From: Ovis canadensis
Lineage: Eukaryota; Chordata; Mammalia; Artiodactyla; Bovidae
DNA length: 64,000 bases
Direction: 5' to 3'
Assembly: GCF_042477335.2 (NCBI RefSeq)
Contig: NC_091263.1
Location: 65,466,501 to 65,530,500 of the forward strand
The notes beneath the pieces were generated by a model. The model had not been told where the DNA came from. It made no database searches and saw only the letters and a program-made list of their open reading frames with translations. Positions 12,401 to 22,673 of this stretch are shown here, in pieces; position 1 is the first letter of the stretch, and each line of letters starts with the position of its first letter. Made by a program: the position numbers and the translations under genes.

Positions 12401-14313
12401 ATAAGAACAGACACCAAAGAGCTTACCCTCATTCTTTCTCCATCATGTGAGGACACAGAAAAAGGCAATTGTCTGCAAGCCAAGAAGGGAGTCTTCACCA
12501 AAAACCAATCATGCTGGCATAGGACTTTCAATTCTAAGACTTTTCAATCTCCAGAACTGTGAGAAAATAACTTTCTGTTGTTTAAGCCATCCAGTTTATT
12601 GTACTTTATTGTGGCAACCCAAGCAGACTAATATAGGTCTCATACCGACTGAAGAATATGATCAACTCAGATTTGCACACAGAAAGATCCATTAAGCACT
12701 GTATTATTCCCTTTTGCACTTTAGTGTCTTATCCTTGCTTGTTTTAAATACTTCTAGCTGTGGACCTCCAACTTGCTTCCCATGGATACCTATGCCAGTC
12801 TAAATCTCACATTTGAAGGGGATAACGATATTGATAATGATACAATCACACTTGAATACAGTGTACTGAGTCTATAGCACATAAGTGGATAGACAAAACA
12901 TATAGTCTCCAAGTTTTTACTTGAAAGACATCTCAATAACAGTTTGTTACTTAATGCTGTTGTATAACCCAAGAAAACATCCTTTTCATTAAAACACACA
13001 GGCAGATCATTCCTCTTCCAAATGCTAAATTTAAAATAGATAGCACATAAGTACATATTCTAAGCCAAAGGAATCATTATATATTAATATAAGAAAGAGA
13101 GAAACCCTACTTGTTCAGAACAGAGAAGAGAAATTATTTTGACTCATAGAATCATTTTCTAAGATTAGCTAAGATAATGGGCTACACACATATATTATAA
13201 TATGGTTTGCATAATCATTGCTCAAAATAGCTAAATAGTTCTCTGTGACTCTGTTCTTAGGTCAAAGAGAATAATTAGCTGGGCTGGAAAAGAAACAGCT
13301 CTGTGAGCCTACAGAAGTCATGTAGGATTTGTGTCTTCAAGCTACGATCTGGAATTAAACATATTTTTTCCCCTACTCTGTATCAACTGTAAGCCTTTTT
13401 TTTTCTTTTCAAGGAAAAAAAAAGAACAATGTTTTAGGTTTTTTGCTGTCTTTAGGAAAGTGTTAGGAGGGGAAAAAACTATTCAAAGATTAAAGTGAAA
13501 GTGAAGTCGCTCAGTCGTGTCCGACTCTTTGTGACCCCGTGGACTGTAGCCCACCGAGCTCCTCTGTCCACGGGGATTCTCCAGGCAAGAGTACTGGAGT
13601 GGGCTGCCATTTCCTTCTCCAGGGGATCTTCCAGACCCAGGGATCGAACCCAGGTCTCCCACATTGCGGGCAAATGCATTAACCTCTGAGCCACCAGGTT
13701 AAAGCATGCCAAAAACAATTCGAAATCCCTCCATATATACCACTTCTGGGGCACACCCACCAAGCTAGCAATAACAGGCCCTTCTGCATGGCTAGAGGAC
13801 ACCAATCTAAGTACTTCAGTGGAGTGGTAGAGGGAGCAGTATTTCAGTGAGCCCTGTTAGCAGTTGGAGTGGTTCTTAATTTCATGGTACCTATGAATTG
13901 TACGACACAGCTGAATACATTGTCTTGAGTTTGCTCCTTGCTGTTTCAGTAGCAATTGCTCCAAATGAGGTAAGAGTTTCTAGATGTTGGACCATGTCTA
14001 ACTCTCACAGGCCTCATAGTCCCTAGGTCTGGTGCTAGACAGTCATTGTTCAGTTAACACACATAGCTGAATTGATATTAATTTTATAATCAGAAAATAG
14101 GCAAAGGGAGAAGACAGGATGAGAGGGTTACGGTGGTGACAAACAAGGGGAAGAAGCTATACGGGGTAACTCTATTACTGTAAACCCATACGAAGGGGAG
14201 CCTGTTTTCATGAAATCAATCCTCTCAAGTAGAAGAATACATAATCAGAAAACTTACCCGGAGCCTGAGGGGATACTGAACATATCTTTGATATTCCAGA
14301 CATTAAAATTCAT
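496..14313 (-). CDS. IHO1: IHO1 (CCDC36), N-terminal coding exons; the rest lies beyond the left edge
   Basis: Interactor of HORMAD1, needed with REC114-MEI4 for meiotic double-strand-break formation on chromosome axes. Five coding exons, read on the minus strand: 14258-14313, 11392-11566, 9867-10030, 767-815 and 496-583. All junctions carry AG/GT signals and the phases agree, giving 177 residues so far. The start reads [19 protein letters not shown]. Later exons read [52 protein letters not shown] and [17 protein letters not shown], all recognised from the human protein. The fifth exon enters the predicted coiled coil. The C-terminal exons, including the HORMAD1-binding end, are outside the window. 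The intron between 9867 and 815 is about 9 kb and full of repeats. The last donor (after 496) is the least certain, by one base. Recognition is from memory of the family, but five consecutive matching exons make it secure. Confidence 0.93.
2930..3046 (+). mobile_element. tRNA-Glu-type SINE (ART2A-like) inside the L1
   Basis: Begins with the ruminant SINE head GGGAATTCCCTGGAGGTCCA and ends in an A-rich tail. The host word GCTGCAC flanks both ends (2921 and about 3048), a target-site duplication that shows insertion into the pre-existing L1. Confidence 0.8.
3529..3730. mobile_element. Tigger-like short DNA transposon
   Basis: The two ends are imperfect inverted repeats: AGTTGGCCCTTTACGTTCC at the left and the complement of a GGATGCCTGTAC-type end at the right. 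The layout resembles Tigger/MER2 non-autonomous elements. It sits in the antisense L1. Confidence 0.55.
4937..5060 (+). mobile_element. tRNA-Glu-type SINE (ART2A-like)
   Basis: Head GGAATTCCTTGGCAATCCAG, the internal B-box-like TTCAGTCCCTGG, and an A-rich end. Confidence 0.75.
5661..6013 (+). mobile_element. BovB (RTE) LINE 3' fragment nested in L1
   Basis: The 3' end of BovB, including the conserved C-terminus of its reverse-transcriptase ORF (words such as [19 protein letters not shown], read 5750-5815) and the terminal GACACGACTGAGCAACTGA. The frame is broken by a stop at about 5857. A 9-bp target-site duplication, AGTGCCTTT, lies at 5652-5660 and 6014-6022. It is inserted in an antisense L1. 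Confidence 0.88.
6416..6760 (+). mobile_element. BovB (RTE) LINE 3' fragment nested in L1
   Basis: Same BovB 3' segment as at 5661, with an open stretch of 109 codons (6427-6756) carrying [19 protein letters not shown] and ending RTRLSN. It is the tail of the BovB protein, not a cellular gene. The 10-bp word AATATCATCT occurs at 6406-6415 and 6761-6770 and fits a target-site duplication. Confidence 0.9.
8464..8600 (+). mobile_element. tRNA-Glu-type SINE (ART2A-like)
   Basis: Head GGGAATTCCTTGGTGGTCCA, then GATTCAATCCCTGGTCTGGG and an A-rich tail. Confidence 0.8.
9066..9225 (+). mobile_element. Bov-A-type SINE monomer
   Basis: Contains GGAAATGGCAACCCACTCCA and the terminal AGTCAGACACGACTGAGCAA typical of Bov-A, followed by an (AAC)n-like tail. 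Confidence 0.8.
10714..10910 (+). mobile_element. Bov-tA SINE, near full length
   Basis: A tRNA-derived head (GGCTTCCCTTGTGGCTCAGC, B-box GGTTTGATCCCTAGG) is followed by the Bov-A body ending in AGAGTCGGACACAACTGAGT. It lies between IHO1 coding exons 2 and 3 (intron 10031-11391). Confidence 0.88.
12255..12637 (+). repeat. MLT1-type LTR (ERVL-MaLR), solitary
   Basis: Starts with ATGGACTGAATGTGTGTGTC and ends with AACCCAAGCAGACTAATATA. The word GAACTGTGAGAAAATAA followed by TTGTTTAAGCCA is diagnostic of MLT1 LTRs. No internal retroviral coding sequence is seen. It lies in the intron 11567-14257 of IHO1. Confidence 0.82.
13491..13705 (-). mobile_element. Bov-tA SINE
   Basis: On the plus strand the element runs from AGTCGCTCAGTCGTGTCCGA to the complemented tRNA head near 13700 (GAGCCACCAGG), so it is inserted in reverse. 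Confidence 0.85.
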
Positions 14314-15211
14314 GTCTTATGATTATTCCTTTTAAAAAGAGAGGAACATTCATTTAAAAGGTTAACACAGTACTTTTTCCAAAGATTACTTTACAGTGAC
14401 TGTTATATGTAGATGAGGGCATTTCAGCAGTTATATTCTCATCCAGTTGGTGAAAATTCCCATTACATATCTGCCAGAAGTAGGTTTTGTGTTTTTTTTT
14501 TCTTGCAGTTAAATTGCATGCAAATACCAGAGCCCAAACCCAGCTACCTGTAAAAAAGTAAATTTGCCTTCCATCCTTTGCTTTCTCGTTTCTTCTGCCA
14601 CCTCTACTAATAATCTGCTTTTAGAAAAAGACCAGTAAACCCCTCTTTCATTGCCTGATACAATGAATAACTTAATCTATAACCTTTCCCAAAAAGACTA
14701 CTTCTTCTCAGTCCATAGGATGTTGGAATGCCAAGAAAGCTGTGGAATTTGGGCAGTAAGAAGCTGGTTGAAGAATAAGTGCTTTGGGCAAAAGTGTCTT
14801 CCCACACCTCTTACAGAAGTTTCCTACTCCGCTCACTGCCAATCTAACATACTACACAATACAGTTCATATGATGATCATAGAGCCTGGATTTTATGAAA
14901 CAAGCCCAATTTTCAATTTTGTCTCCTTGATCCCACAGAACATTCATATGTATAGGATTGTATATTACCACTGAGAGCATCAGAAAATGATACCCACACA
15001 TATGAGATCCCCAATATAGATGTAGATAAGATGAAGCATAAGTTCTGAACAAATACAGGTAGTTTGGTATACACTTAATATAATTGAACCTTGTTTATTA
15101 CACTGAAGTTTTCTAACTTTCTAAAACATTACACGCATTTGTGTGTTTATCAGCATTTGTTTTGCAAGAAAGTTAAGTCAACAGACCACAGAATCAAGGG
15201 GCTAAACGTAG

Positions 15212-15360
15212 TACTACTTTCACAGTATCTACTACGTGCTAGGCACAGTGCTAGACACATTGCAGAATATAAGCTTAATGATTTTGTGAGGCAGATTTTG
15301 TTATCCCCACTTAAAAGCTTGTGAAGATTCAGATAGGCTAAATAATTAGCTCAAATTCTA
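15212..15360 (+). repeat. MIR SINE
   Basis: MIR core words: TACGTGCTAGGCACAGTGCT, then ATCCCCACTTAAAAG and AATAATTAGCTCAAA. Confidence 0.65.
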
Positions 15361-15383
15361 ATAATTCTCGATAAATAGGTTCT

Positions 15384-15903
15384 ATGCCAGATGGACCTTT
15401 GTTGGCAAAGTAATGTCTTTGCTTTTACTTTGCCAACAAAGGTCCGTCTGGTCAAGGCTATGGTTTTTCCAGTGGTCATGTATGGATGTGAGAGTTGGAC
15501 TGTGAAGAAAGTTGAGCACTGAAGAATTGATGCTTTTGAACTGTGGTGTTGGAAAAGACTCTTGAGAGTCCCTTGGACTGCAAGGAGACCCAACCAGTCC
15601 ATTCTGAAGGAGATCAGCCCTGGGATTTCTTTGGAGGGAATGATGCTGAAGCTGAAACTTCAGCAGTACTTTGGCCACCTCATGCGAAGAGTTGACTCAT
15701 TGGAAAAGACTCTGATGCTGGGAGGGATTTGGGGCGGGAGGAGAGGGGGACAACAGAGGATGAGAGGGCTGGATGGCATCACTGACTCGATGGATGTGGG
15801 TCTGAGTGAACTCCGGGAGTTGGTGATGGACAGGGAGGCCTGGCGTGCTGCGGTTCATGGGGTCGCAAAGAGTCGGATACGACTGAGCGACTGAACTGAA
15901 CTG
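15384..15903 (+). mobile_element. BovB LINE 3' fragment with inverted 5' end
   Basis: From 15425 to 15903 the BovB 3' end reads in the sense direction (TTACTTTGCCAACAAAGGTC to the terminal GACTGAGCGACTGAACTGAA), with a 110-codon open tail at 15562-15894. The first about 40 bp (15384-15424) are the same BovB segment in the opposite orientation, giving 25-bp arms at 15389-15413 and 15425-15449 with one mismatch. This structure fits twin-primed 5' inversion. Confidence 0.85.
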
Positions 15904-15929
15904 ATGCTAGATCATTTGAGATGAAAACT

Positions 15930-17110
15930 GAAGAAAATTCATTTTAAAAACTGGCAATATTGTCCAGATGGGTTCACAGGTAAATTCTACCAATTCATTT
16001 ATAGAAGAAACCATACTAATTCTGCATATCACCCCCCAAGAGGTAGCAGAAGGAACACTTTCTAGCTCATTCTATGAGGACAGCATTATGCTAATAATAT
16101 AACCAGACAAAGACATTACAAAAAAAGAAGACTACAGACCAGTGTCTGTCATGAACATACATGCAAAGCCCTCATCAAATTATTAGCAAACTGAATCCAA
16201 CAATGCATAGAAAGAATTATACACAACAGGAGATGCAAGCAAGGCTAGTTCAGCATTTGAAAATCAATTAATCTAATCCATTAGGATTATAGGACTGTTA
16301 TTGAAGCTGAAACTCTAATACTTTGGCCACCTGATGCAAAGCACTGACACATTTGAAAAGATCCTGATGCTGGGAAAGATTGAAAGCAGGAGGAGAAGGG
16401 GACGACAGAGGATGAGATAGATGGTTGGATGGCATCACCGGCTCAATGGACATGAGTGTGAGTAAACTCCAGGAGTTGGTGATGGACAGGGAGACCTGGC
16501 GTACTGCAGTCCATGGGGCCACAGAGTCAGACACGAATGAGAGACTGAACTGAACTGCTAATTCATTACATCAATAGGCTAAAGAAGTTAAAAAGTATAC
16601 AACCATATTGATACAAAAAAGCATTTGATAAAATCCAACACCCATTCAAAATAAAAACTCTAGCAAAGTAAAAAAACAGAAATTTCCTCAACTTGATAGA
16701 AAACATCTACCCCCAAACCCAAAGTTAACATCATACTTTTTAAAAAATTTTTCATTGGGACATAGTTGATTTCCAATATTGTGCTAACATTACCACTTAA
16801 TGGTCAGAAACTAAAAATGTTCCCACTAAAATCAGGAACAACGCAAGATGTTTCCTCACATCTCATCACATAAATTGGCACAGGATTAGATAGACAAACC
16901 AGTAGAATAGAACAGAGCAATAAATCTTTCTGAAAATGGAAATTATGTTTATGATAAAGGTAGTATCTCAAATTTTGGGGGGAGAGATAAACATTTTAAA
17001 GTAGAGTTGGGATAACTGAATAGATATATGAAAAAAAATCTGATCTAGTCCGTTTACCATATGTTACAAAATATTACAAATCAATCAGAGATAAATATGA
17101 AACCATAAAA
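15930..17110 (+). mobile_element. L1 ORF2 remnant (sense), interrupted by BovB
   Basis: Degenerate L1 ORF2: GATGGGTTCACAGGTAAATT (the DGFTGEFYQ region) at 15968, then AAGACTACAGACCAGTGTCT (DYRPVS region) at 16128. It resumes after the BovB insertion at 16557. Frame breaks are frequent, so it is not functional. Confidence 0.75.
16282..16556 (+). mobile_element. BovB LINE 3' fragment inserted in L1 ORF2
   Basis: The BovB 3' tail ends at GACTGAACTGAACTG. The imperfect duplicates CTAATCCATTA (16271-16281) and CTAATTCATTA (16557-16567) flank the insertion. Confidence 0.82.
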
Positions 17111-17319
17111 GCACTGGGATGGAGGAAACTGGTAAATTTCTCTATAGCCTGAAAGTGGGGAAAACTTTGACTCAAAAAGTCCAGAAGAAAAAAACTGACA
17201 AATCTGACTACATAACATTTTTAAAAAGAAAATTTTATATCACACTACAAATCTTACAGAAAATGGTCAGGACATCTGAGCCAATGGTTCACAGTAAAAG
17301 AAACACAAAAGCCCTTATA

Positions 17320-17436
17320 TGGGAATTCCCTGGCTGTCCAGTAGTTAGGACTCTGAGCTTCCACTGCAGGGAGCACAGGTTCGATCCCTGGTCAGGGAAC
17401 TAGGATCCTGCATGCCAAAGTGGTGAGGCCAAAACC
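17320..17436 (+). mobile_element. tRNA-Glu-type SINE (ART2A-like)
   Basis: Head GGGAATTCCCTGGCTGTCCA and B-box GGTTCGATCCCTGGTCAGGG, ending at a short (ATC)n run (17437-17458). Confidence 0.85.
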
Positions 17437-17612
17437 ATCATCATCATCATCATCATCACTCTGTCTTTTCCCTGCTTTTTGTCTACCCTATCATCGTAAT
17501 ACATTATATAGTTTATTAATTTATCATATTTTGTCTCTCAGCATGCACACCCATGCCTACCAGAATGTAGTTTTAAGCTTTTTGAAGATAGGAATTTTTG
17601 TCTGTTTTGTTC

Positions 17613-17613
<1 letters not shown>

Positions 17614-17651
<38 letters not shown>

Positions 17652-17690
17652 AAGTCGCTTCAGTAATGTCCGACTCTGTGCAACGTACCT
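17614..17690 (-). repeat. (CTG)n microsatellite joined to a reverse Bov-A tail
   Basis: About twelve uninterrupted CTG units at 17614-17651, followed directly by TAAGTCGCTTCAGTAATGTC, the complemented 3' end of a Bov-A SINE. Ruminant SINE tails of the AGC type commonly seed such repeats; on the minus strand this is (CAG)n. Confidence 0.8.
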
Positions 17691-17928
17691 TCAGAATCTA
17701 CAAATTGTGCCTAGCAAATAATAAGTGCTGGCAAATAATACAAAATATTATTAAATGAGTAAATGGGAACTAAATTAGGACAATGGAGCAAAACTTTCCA
17801 AATATCCATAAATTTAAAACACATTGTTTTCAATTATTACATTTAAGTCCCTGGATCATCACAGACTTTATTATATATTTTAATAAAGGAGATAAAGTAA
17901 ATATGGGATTCCTGATCCTCATGTTTGG

Positions 17929-18105
17929 GGCTTCCCTAGTGGCTCGGATGGTAAAGAATCTGCCTGCAACGCAGGAGAGACCTGGGTTGGATTCCTGGGT
18001 CGGGAAGATCTGGAGTAGGAAATGGCAACCCACTCCAGTATTTTTGCCTGGAGAATTCCATGGACAGAGCAGCCTTACAGGCTACAGTCTATGGGGTCTG
18101 TATGT
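17929..18105 (+). mobile_element. Bov-tA SINE, 3' truncated
   Basis: Head GGGGCTTCCCTAGTGGCTCG, B-box GGTTGGATTCCTGGG and the Bov-A body with AATGGCAACCCACTCCAGTA. It stops before the usual 3' end. Confidence 0.82.
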
Positions 18106-19039
18106 CCGAGTTTTTTTTGATAGCCCAAGTTTTTTTTTCTTCCATCCACACTAGCAGAATTTCCTCCATCTAAAGTGTAGATTTAGAATCTAGACACTTT
18201 TATACATATCACTACAAGCTCATTATTTTTTACAAGGTTATTATGACTACATATAGATAATAAATCCTCTATTGTTTTTCACTTCTGTTTATGCTGATAG
18301 AGTAATTTATATAACCTGTTGTTTGGGGTTTAGAATAACTTACTCCCCAGGTTCCAGACCTAACTTACTCTTAAGAAGTTTCTTAAATATGGTTGAAGAA
18401 ATTCCATGGTTATACCAATTGTCCTTAACGGCCACCTGGTGCTTGATGTGCCAAGAGTCTCAGTTTACCTATCCTCTGTGCATTGACCTGTCACCATGCT
18501 ATTTGTATACATGCTTTTATATTCTCAGAGGCTAGAAATCCCATCTACAAAAATCCCTCTCCTCACAGATAACTAGTATAACACTAGTAATGAAGAGGTA
18601 GTCATTCTTAGTTGGACCTTAGCTATTTTAAGGTAAATGAAAATTGAAATGCACATATTAACAACTTAACAAGGGCTGAGTTCCCTCCTTCTCTCATCCC
18701 CCAATCCCATTAAAGGAAGCAGAAAAGGAAGGGAAAGGTTTCAGTGCAAGTGACTATTTCCACAAGAAGGGCCTTGGCATGGTTATGTGCAGGGAGGAAT
18801 ATATGGGGCTGAAGAGGGTGTGTCGTGAGGGGCTCCGAGCCCTCCCATCTGACCCCATCTTCAACTAAGAGAATCCTGAGATCGCACTGCAGGGTCCTCC
18901 CAGAGCCCCTACTTGGCCGCAGGAAAAACTAGTCTCTCTCTGGCCTCCACCAGGCCTGCCTCAACCTCGGTACAGTCGCTCTTTCTCATTTTCAGTCTCT
19001 TCTACCAGGAGACATGCTCTGGGATCGTAGACTAAATAA

Positions 19040-19620
19040 GTCATTCCTTGTCCTTTCCAGACCCCGCCAAGGGATTTCCTGTCATAATAATCAGTGACCA
19101 ATCCCAGTGGGTTTCCCTGGGTTCCGGTTCATCCTGACTTCGGGGGCGGACTCTTCCGCCCCCGAAGGGGGCCTTCGTCCCCAAAGAATCTGACGAAAAC
19201 AGCTCCCCAAGGAAGCTGAAGTCAAGTCCCTTGAAGAGCCAGGGTGGTCTTTCCTCACAGAGAAAGAAAGGGCTAACCCTAATCCTAACACCCCCACCAC
19301 CACCTCCCATCCCCCGACCCCCGATACCACCCGCCCCCGTCCCCCGAACCGACCCCCCCCACCACGCCGTCCCCCGACTCCCCACCCCCCACCCACCAGG
19401 CTCCAGCCTGCGCTGCCCAACCCCCTCCTGCCTCCACCTCTGAGGGCCTGCACGCGCCTGATCTAGAGGCCGCCTGCTCCCGAGGAGGTTGCCTAAGCTG
19501 TGTGGCCACGCCCCCAGGATGCGCTCTGACCAATGAGCGCATTCCCTTCCCCTGGGCCCGGCTCCTGCCACAGCAAGCTGCTAACGGTTTTAACGGTCCT
19601 AATAGTTTGAACTGTGAAGC
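19040..19620 (-). promoter_or_regulatory. GC-rich probable promoter and 5' exon region of IHO1
   Basis: The only GC/CpG-enriched block upstream of the IHO1 start-codon exon. It contains a CCAAT box in the sequence CTGACCAATGAGCGC (about 19527-19541), a GC-box-like CCACGCCCCC (about 19506-19515) and the GGGGGCGGA/TCCGCCCCC inverted pair near 19141-19165. A C-rich tract lies at 19285-19410. The transcription start and 5' UTR exon cannot be placed from sequence alone. Confidence 0.5.
19285..19410. repeat. C-rich low-complexity tract (G-rich on the minus strand)
   Basis: Repeated runs of five to eight C separated by one to three bases over about 125 bp. On the minus strand this gives many runs of three or more G, the layout of potential G-quadruplexes. 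ORFs predicted across it are proline or glycine low complexity and are not genes. Confidence 0.75.
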
Positions 19621-20324
19621 CTTTAATTGTGGGCCAGATCTGCTGACCTACATTTCGCCACATACTGCTGTGCAACACCCAGCCCACACACACCTGACGA
19701 GATGGACCCTCACACCTGCATACTCATACCCTGCTGTCCACCCTGAATCCCCTCGCTGATACAGACGCTCTCAGATGCTCTCACCTTAATGCACAATAGT
19801 TATAGATGGCTGTCTAAGCCGTGAGGTGGCTTGAGATCACGAATGAAGGAGTATGAATGGAAAACAGATTGTACTGAGTCCCAAGACACGCAAAATTTAG
19901 AGGCTTCAATGAGGAAAAAGCAGCAAAGGAATCAGAGTAGGAGTGGTCAGGGATAGGGGAGGAACACCAGCAGTGACTGAGGAGCTGTGGAAGCCTCTGG
20001 GACTATCCATCAAAGAGGAAGGTAAGTGTCAGATGCTGCTGATGAATCAAGGAAAATGAGAATTAACTACTGGTGACCTTGACAGGAGCAGTTTTAGTGA
20101 TGTAGTGGGGACAAAAACCTGATTGGTATGTGGTTTCAAAAGACTTAGCTGATAAAAGACTGGTACATAAAATGGATTTCAAAATACTCAATAGGAAAAA
20201 ACTTTGAAGATCAGAACACCTCTCCAGAGGAGATACACCGATGGCAAATAAACAGGAAAAAACGTTCAACAGTGTATGTCATTAGAGACACACAAAATAA
20301 AACAGATACCACTGTGCAACAGTT

Positions 20325-20505
20325 GTGAGGTGCTCAGTCATGTCTGACTCTTTGTGACCCCCATGGACTGTAGCACACCAGGGTTCCCTGTCCTTCACTA
20401 TCTCCTGGAGTTTGCTCAAACTCAGGTCCATTGAGTTGGTAATGCCATCCAGCCATCTCGTCCTCTGTCAGCCCCTTCTCCTCCTGCCTTCAATGTTTCC
20501 CAGCA
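20325..20505 (-). mobile_element. BovB LINE 3' fragment
   Basis: Reverse BovB tail: GTCATGTCTGACTCTTTGTG at the left, then CATCCAGCCATCTCGTCCTC and CTTCTCCTCCTGCCTTCAAT. Confidence 0.8.
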
Positions 20506-20875
20506 ACAAAAAGAATTGCCAAAACCCAGAAGCTGGCAACACAAAATGCTGGTGAGGACATGGAGCAACAGGAACTCTCATCCATTGCTGATGGGAATGC
20601 TAAATGTACAGCCACTTCAGAGTATGTTTTGACAGTTTCTTATAAAACTAAACTTACTCTTACCAATCCATCAATCATGCTCTTTGGTATTTACCCAAAA
20701 AAAGTTGAAAATGTATGCATGCAGAAAAACCTGCACACAGATATTTATAACAGCTTTATTCATAATTGCCAAAACCTGGAAGCAACTGAGATTTCATCTT
20801 CAGTAGGTGAATGGATAAGTAAACTGTGATACATCCAGACAATAAAATATTATTCAGGACTAAGAAAGAGTTCAG

Positions 20876-21136
20876 AGAAGGCGATGGCATCCCACTCCAG
20901 TACTCTTGCCTGGAAAATCCCATGGATGGAGGAGCCTGGTAGGCTACAGTCCATGGGGTCGCGAAGAGTCGGACATGACTTTCACTTTCACTTTTCACTT
21001 TCATGCATTGGAGAAGGAAATGGCAACCCACTCCAGTGTTCATGCCTGGAGAATCCCAGGGACAGAGGAGCCTGGTGAGCCGCTGTGTATGGGGTCGCAC
21101 AGAGTCAGACACAACTGAAGCGACTTAGCAGCAGCA
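20876..21136 (+). mobile_element. BOV-A2-type SINE (two Bov-A monomers)
   Basis: Two consecutive Bov-A bodies, each with CCCACTCCAGT and a GGGTCGC(G/A)(A/C)AGAGTC motif, joined by a TTTCACTTTCAC linker and ending in (AGC)n. The host word AAGAAAGAGTT at both sides (about 20864 and 21137) is the target-site duplication. BOV-A2 is characteristic of bovids. Confidence 0.88.
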
Positions 21137-21387
21137 AGAAAGAGTTATACATTAAGCTATGAAAAGACATGGAGGAAACTTAAATACATTTCATTTACTA
21201 AATGAAAGAGACCAATCTTGAAAAGGCTACCTACTGCAGGATTCCAACTGTATGACATTCTAGAAAAGGCAAAACTATGAAGATAGTAAAAAGATCACTA
21301 GTTGCCAGGGGCTACAGGGGGTGGGAGGGTTGAATAAGTGGAGCACAGAGGATTTTTAGGGCAGTGAAACTATTGTGTATGATACTA

Positions 21388-22673
21388 TTAGGTTGTGCAA
21401 ATGTTACTTCAGTTTTGGACTGTGAACTTTAAATCATAACTAGGGTCAGGCACATCTTTATTAATCAAAATAGGAACCATTACAATCAACGTAATTTTGC
21501 CAATGAGAAATGTTTGTTTATTCCTATAGCATAAAAATCCATGCTTCAGGAATTGAGGAATTCTGGGAAAGCATTTTCTGCCTCTTGCTGCCTGTGGAAG
21601 CATTTTCCCTGCAAAAAGTTGTCAAGATGCTTGAAGAAGTGGTAGTCAGTTGACAAGAGGTCAGGTGAGTACGGCCAATGAGGCAAAACTTCATACCCCA
21701 ATTTGTTCAGCTTTGGAAGCATTGGTTGTGTGACGTGCAGTCAGGTGTGGAGAAGAATTGGGCCCTTTCTCTGGACCATTGCCGCAGGCATTGTAGGTTT
21801 TGGTGCATCTCTTTGATGTGTTGAGACTACTTCTCAAATGTCATGGTTTCACTGGCATTCAGAAAGCTGTAGTGGATCAAACCATCAGCAGATCTCCAAA
21901 CAGGGACCATGACCTTTCTTTTGGTGCAAGTTTGGCTTTGAAAAATGCTTTCGAGCTTCTTCTCGGTCCAGTCACTGAGCAGGTTGTTGCCAGTTGTCAT
22001 ATAAAATCCCACTTTTTGTCACATGTCACAATCTGATTGAGAAATGTTCATGGTTGTTGCATAGCATAAGAAAATATGCTTCAAAACTATTTTTTAAAAA
22101 ATTTTCAGTCAACTCATGAGGCACCCACTTATTCAGCTTTTTCACCTTTCCAATTTGCCAAATGCCAAACGACCATAGATTGGTTAATGCTGAGTTCTTG
22201 GGCAACTTCTCCTGTAGTTGTGAGAAGATCAGCTTTGATGATTGCTCTCAATTAGAGTTATCAACTTCTTTTTTTTGTGTGTGTGTGTGTGTTATCAACT
22301 TCTGATGGCTGACCAGTGTGCACCTCATTTTCAAGGCTCTTGTCTCTTTGGCAAAACTTCTTGAACCACCACTGCACTGTACCTTCATTAACAGTTCCTG
22401 GGCCAAATGCATCACTGATCTTGTGAGTTGTGTCTGCTGCTTTACAAACCATTTTGGACTCGAGTTAGAAAATTGCTCAAATTTGCTTCTTGTCTGACAT
22501 CGTTTCCCTGGTCTAAAATAAATGACAAGTAATAAGTCATTAGCAAAAACACATAAAGGAAGAAATACACATTAAAATGATGTGTAACAACCACATTTAT
22601 TTAAAAATGTATTGTAATATCAAATGGCAACTTTCAGCAAAGCAAAACATCAATTACTGTTGCACCAACCTAA
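21388..22673 (-). mobile_element. Full-length fossil mariner DNA transposon
   Basis: 1286 bp bounded by TTAGGTTGTGCAAATGTTAC at the left and its near-complement ending GTTGCACCAACCTAA at the right, with TA on both sides, as for Tc1/mariner elements. The transposase lies on the minus strand in broken pieces: an N-terminal part with FGPGTVNEGTVQWWFKKFC (in 22261-22452) and a catalytic-core part with VWRSADGLIHYSFLNASET (in 21827-22012). Both resemble the Hsmar1/SETMAR-type transposase. A (GT)n run at about 22271-22294 and stops between the pieces show that it is dead. Confidence 0.9.

Larger units (their letters stand above)
14314..19040. other. 5' intron region of IHO1 between start-codon exon and promoter
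   Basis: No coding exon is seen between the IHO1 start codon (14313) and the GC-rich promoter near 19.0-19.6 kb. It holds a MIR, a BovB with an inverted 5' end, L1 ORF2 remnants with another BovB, SINEs and short tandem repeats. The parts 18110-18900 and 14320-15200 show nothing recognisable. Confidence 0.55.

Noticed and set aside
19041-19571. 176-codon Gly/Arg-rich minus-strand ORF at the IHO1 promoter
   Set aside because: It is translation of the G-rich low-complexity tract; no conserved protein features.
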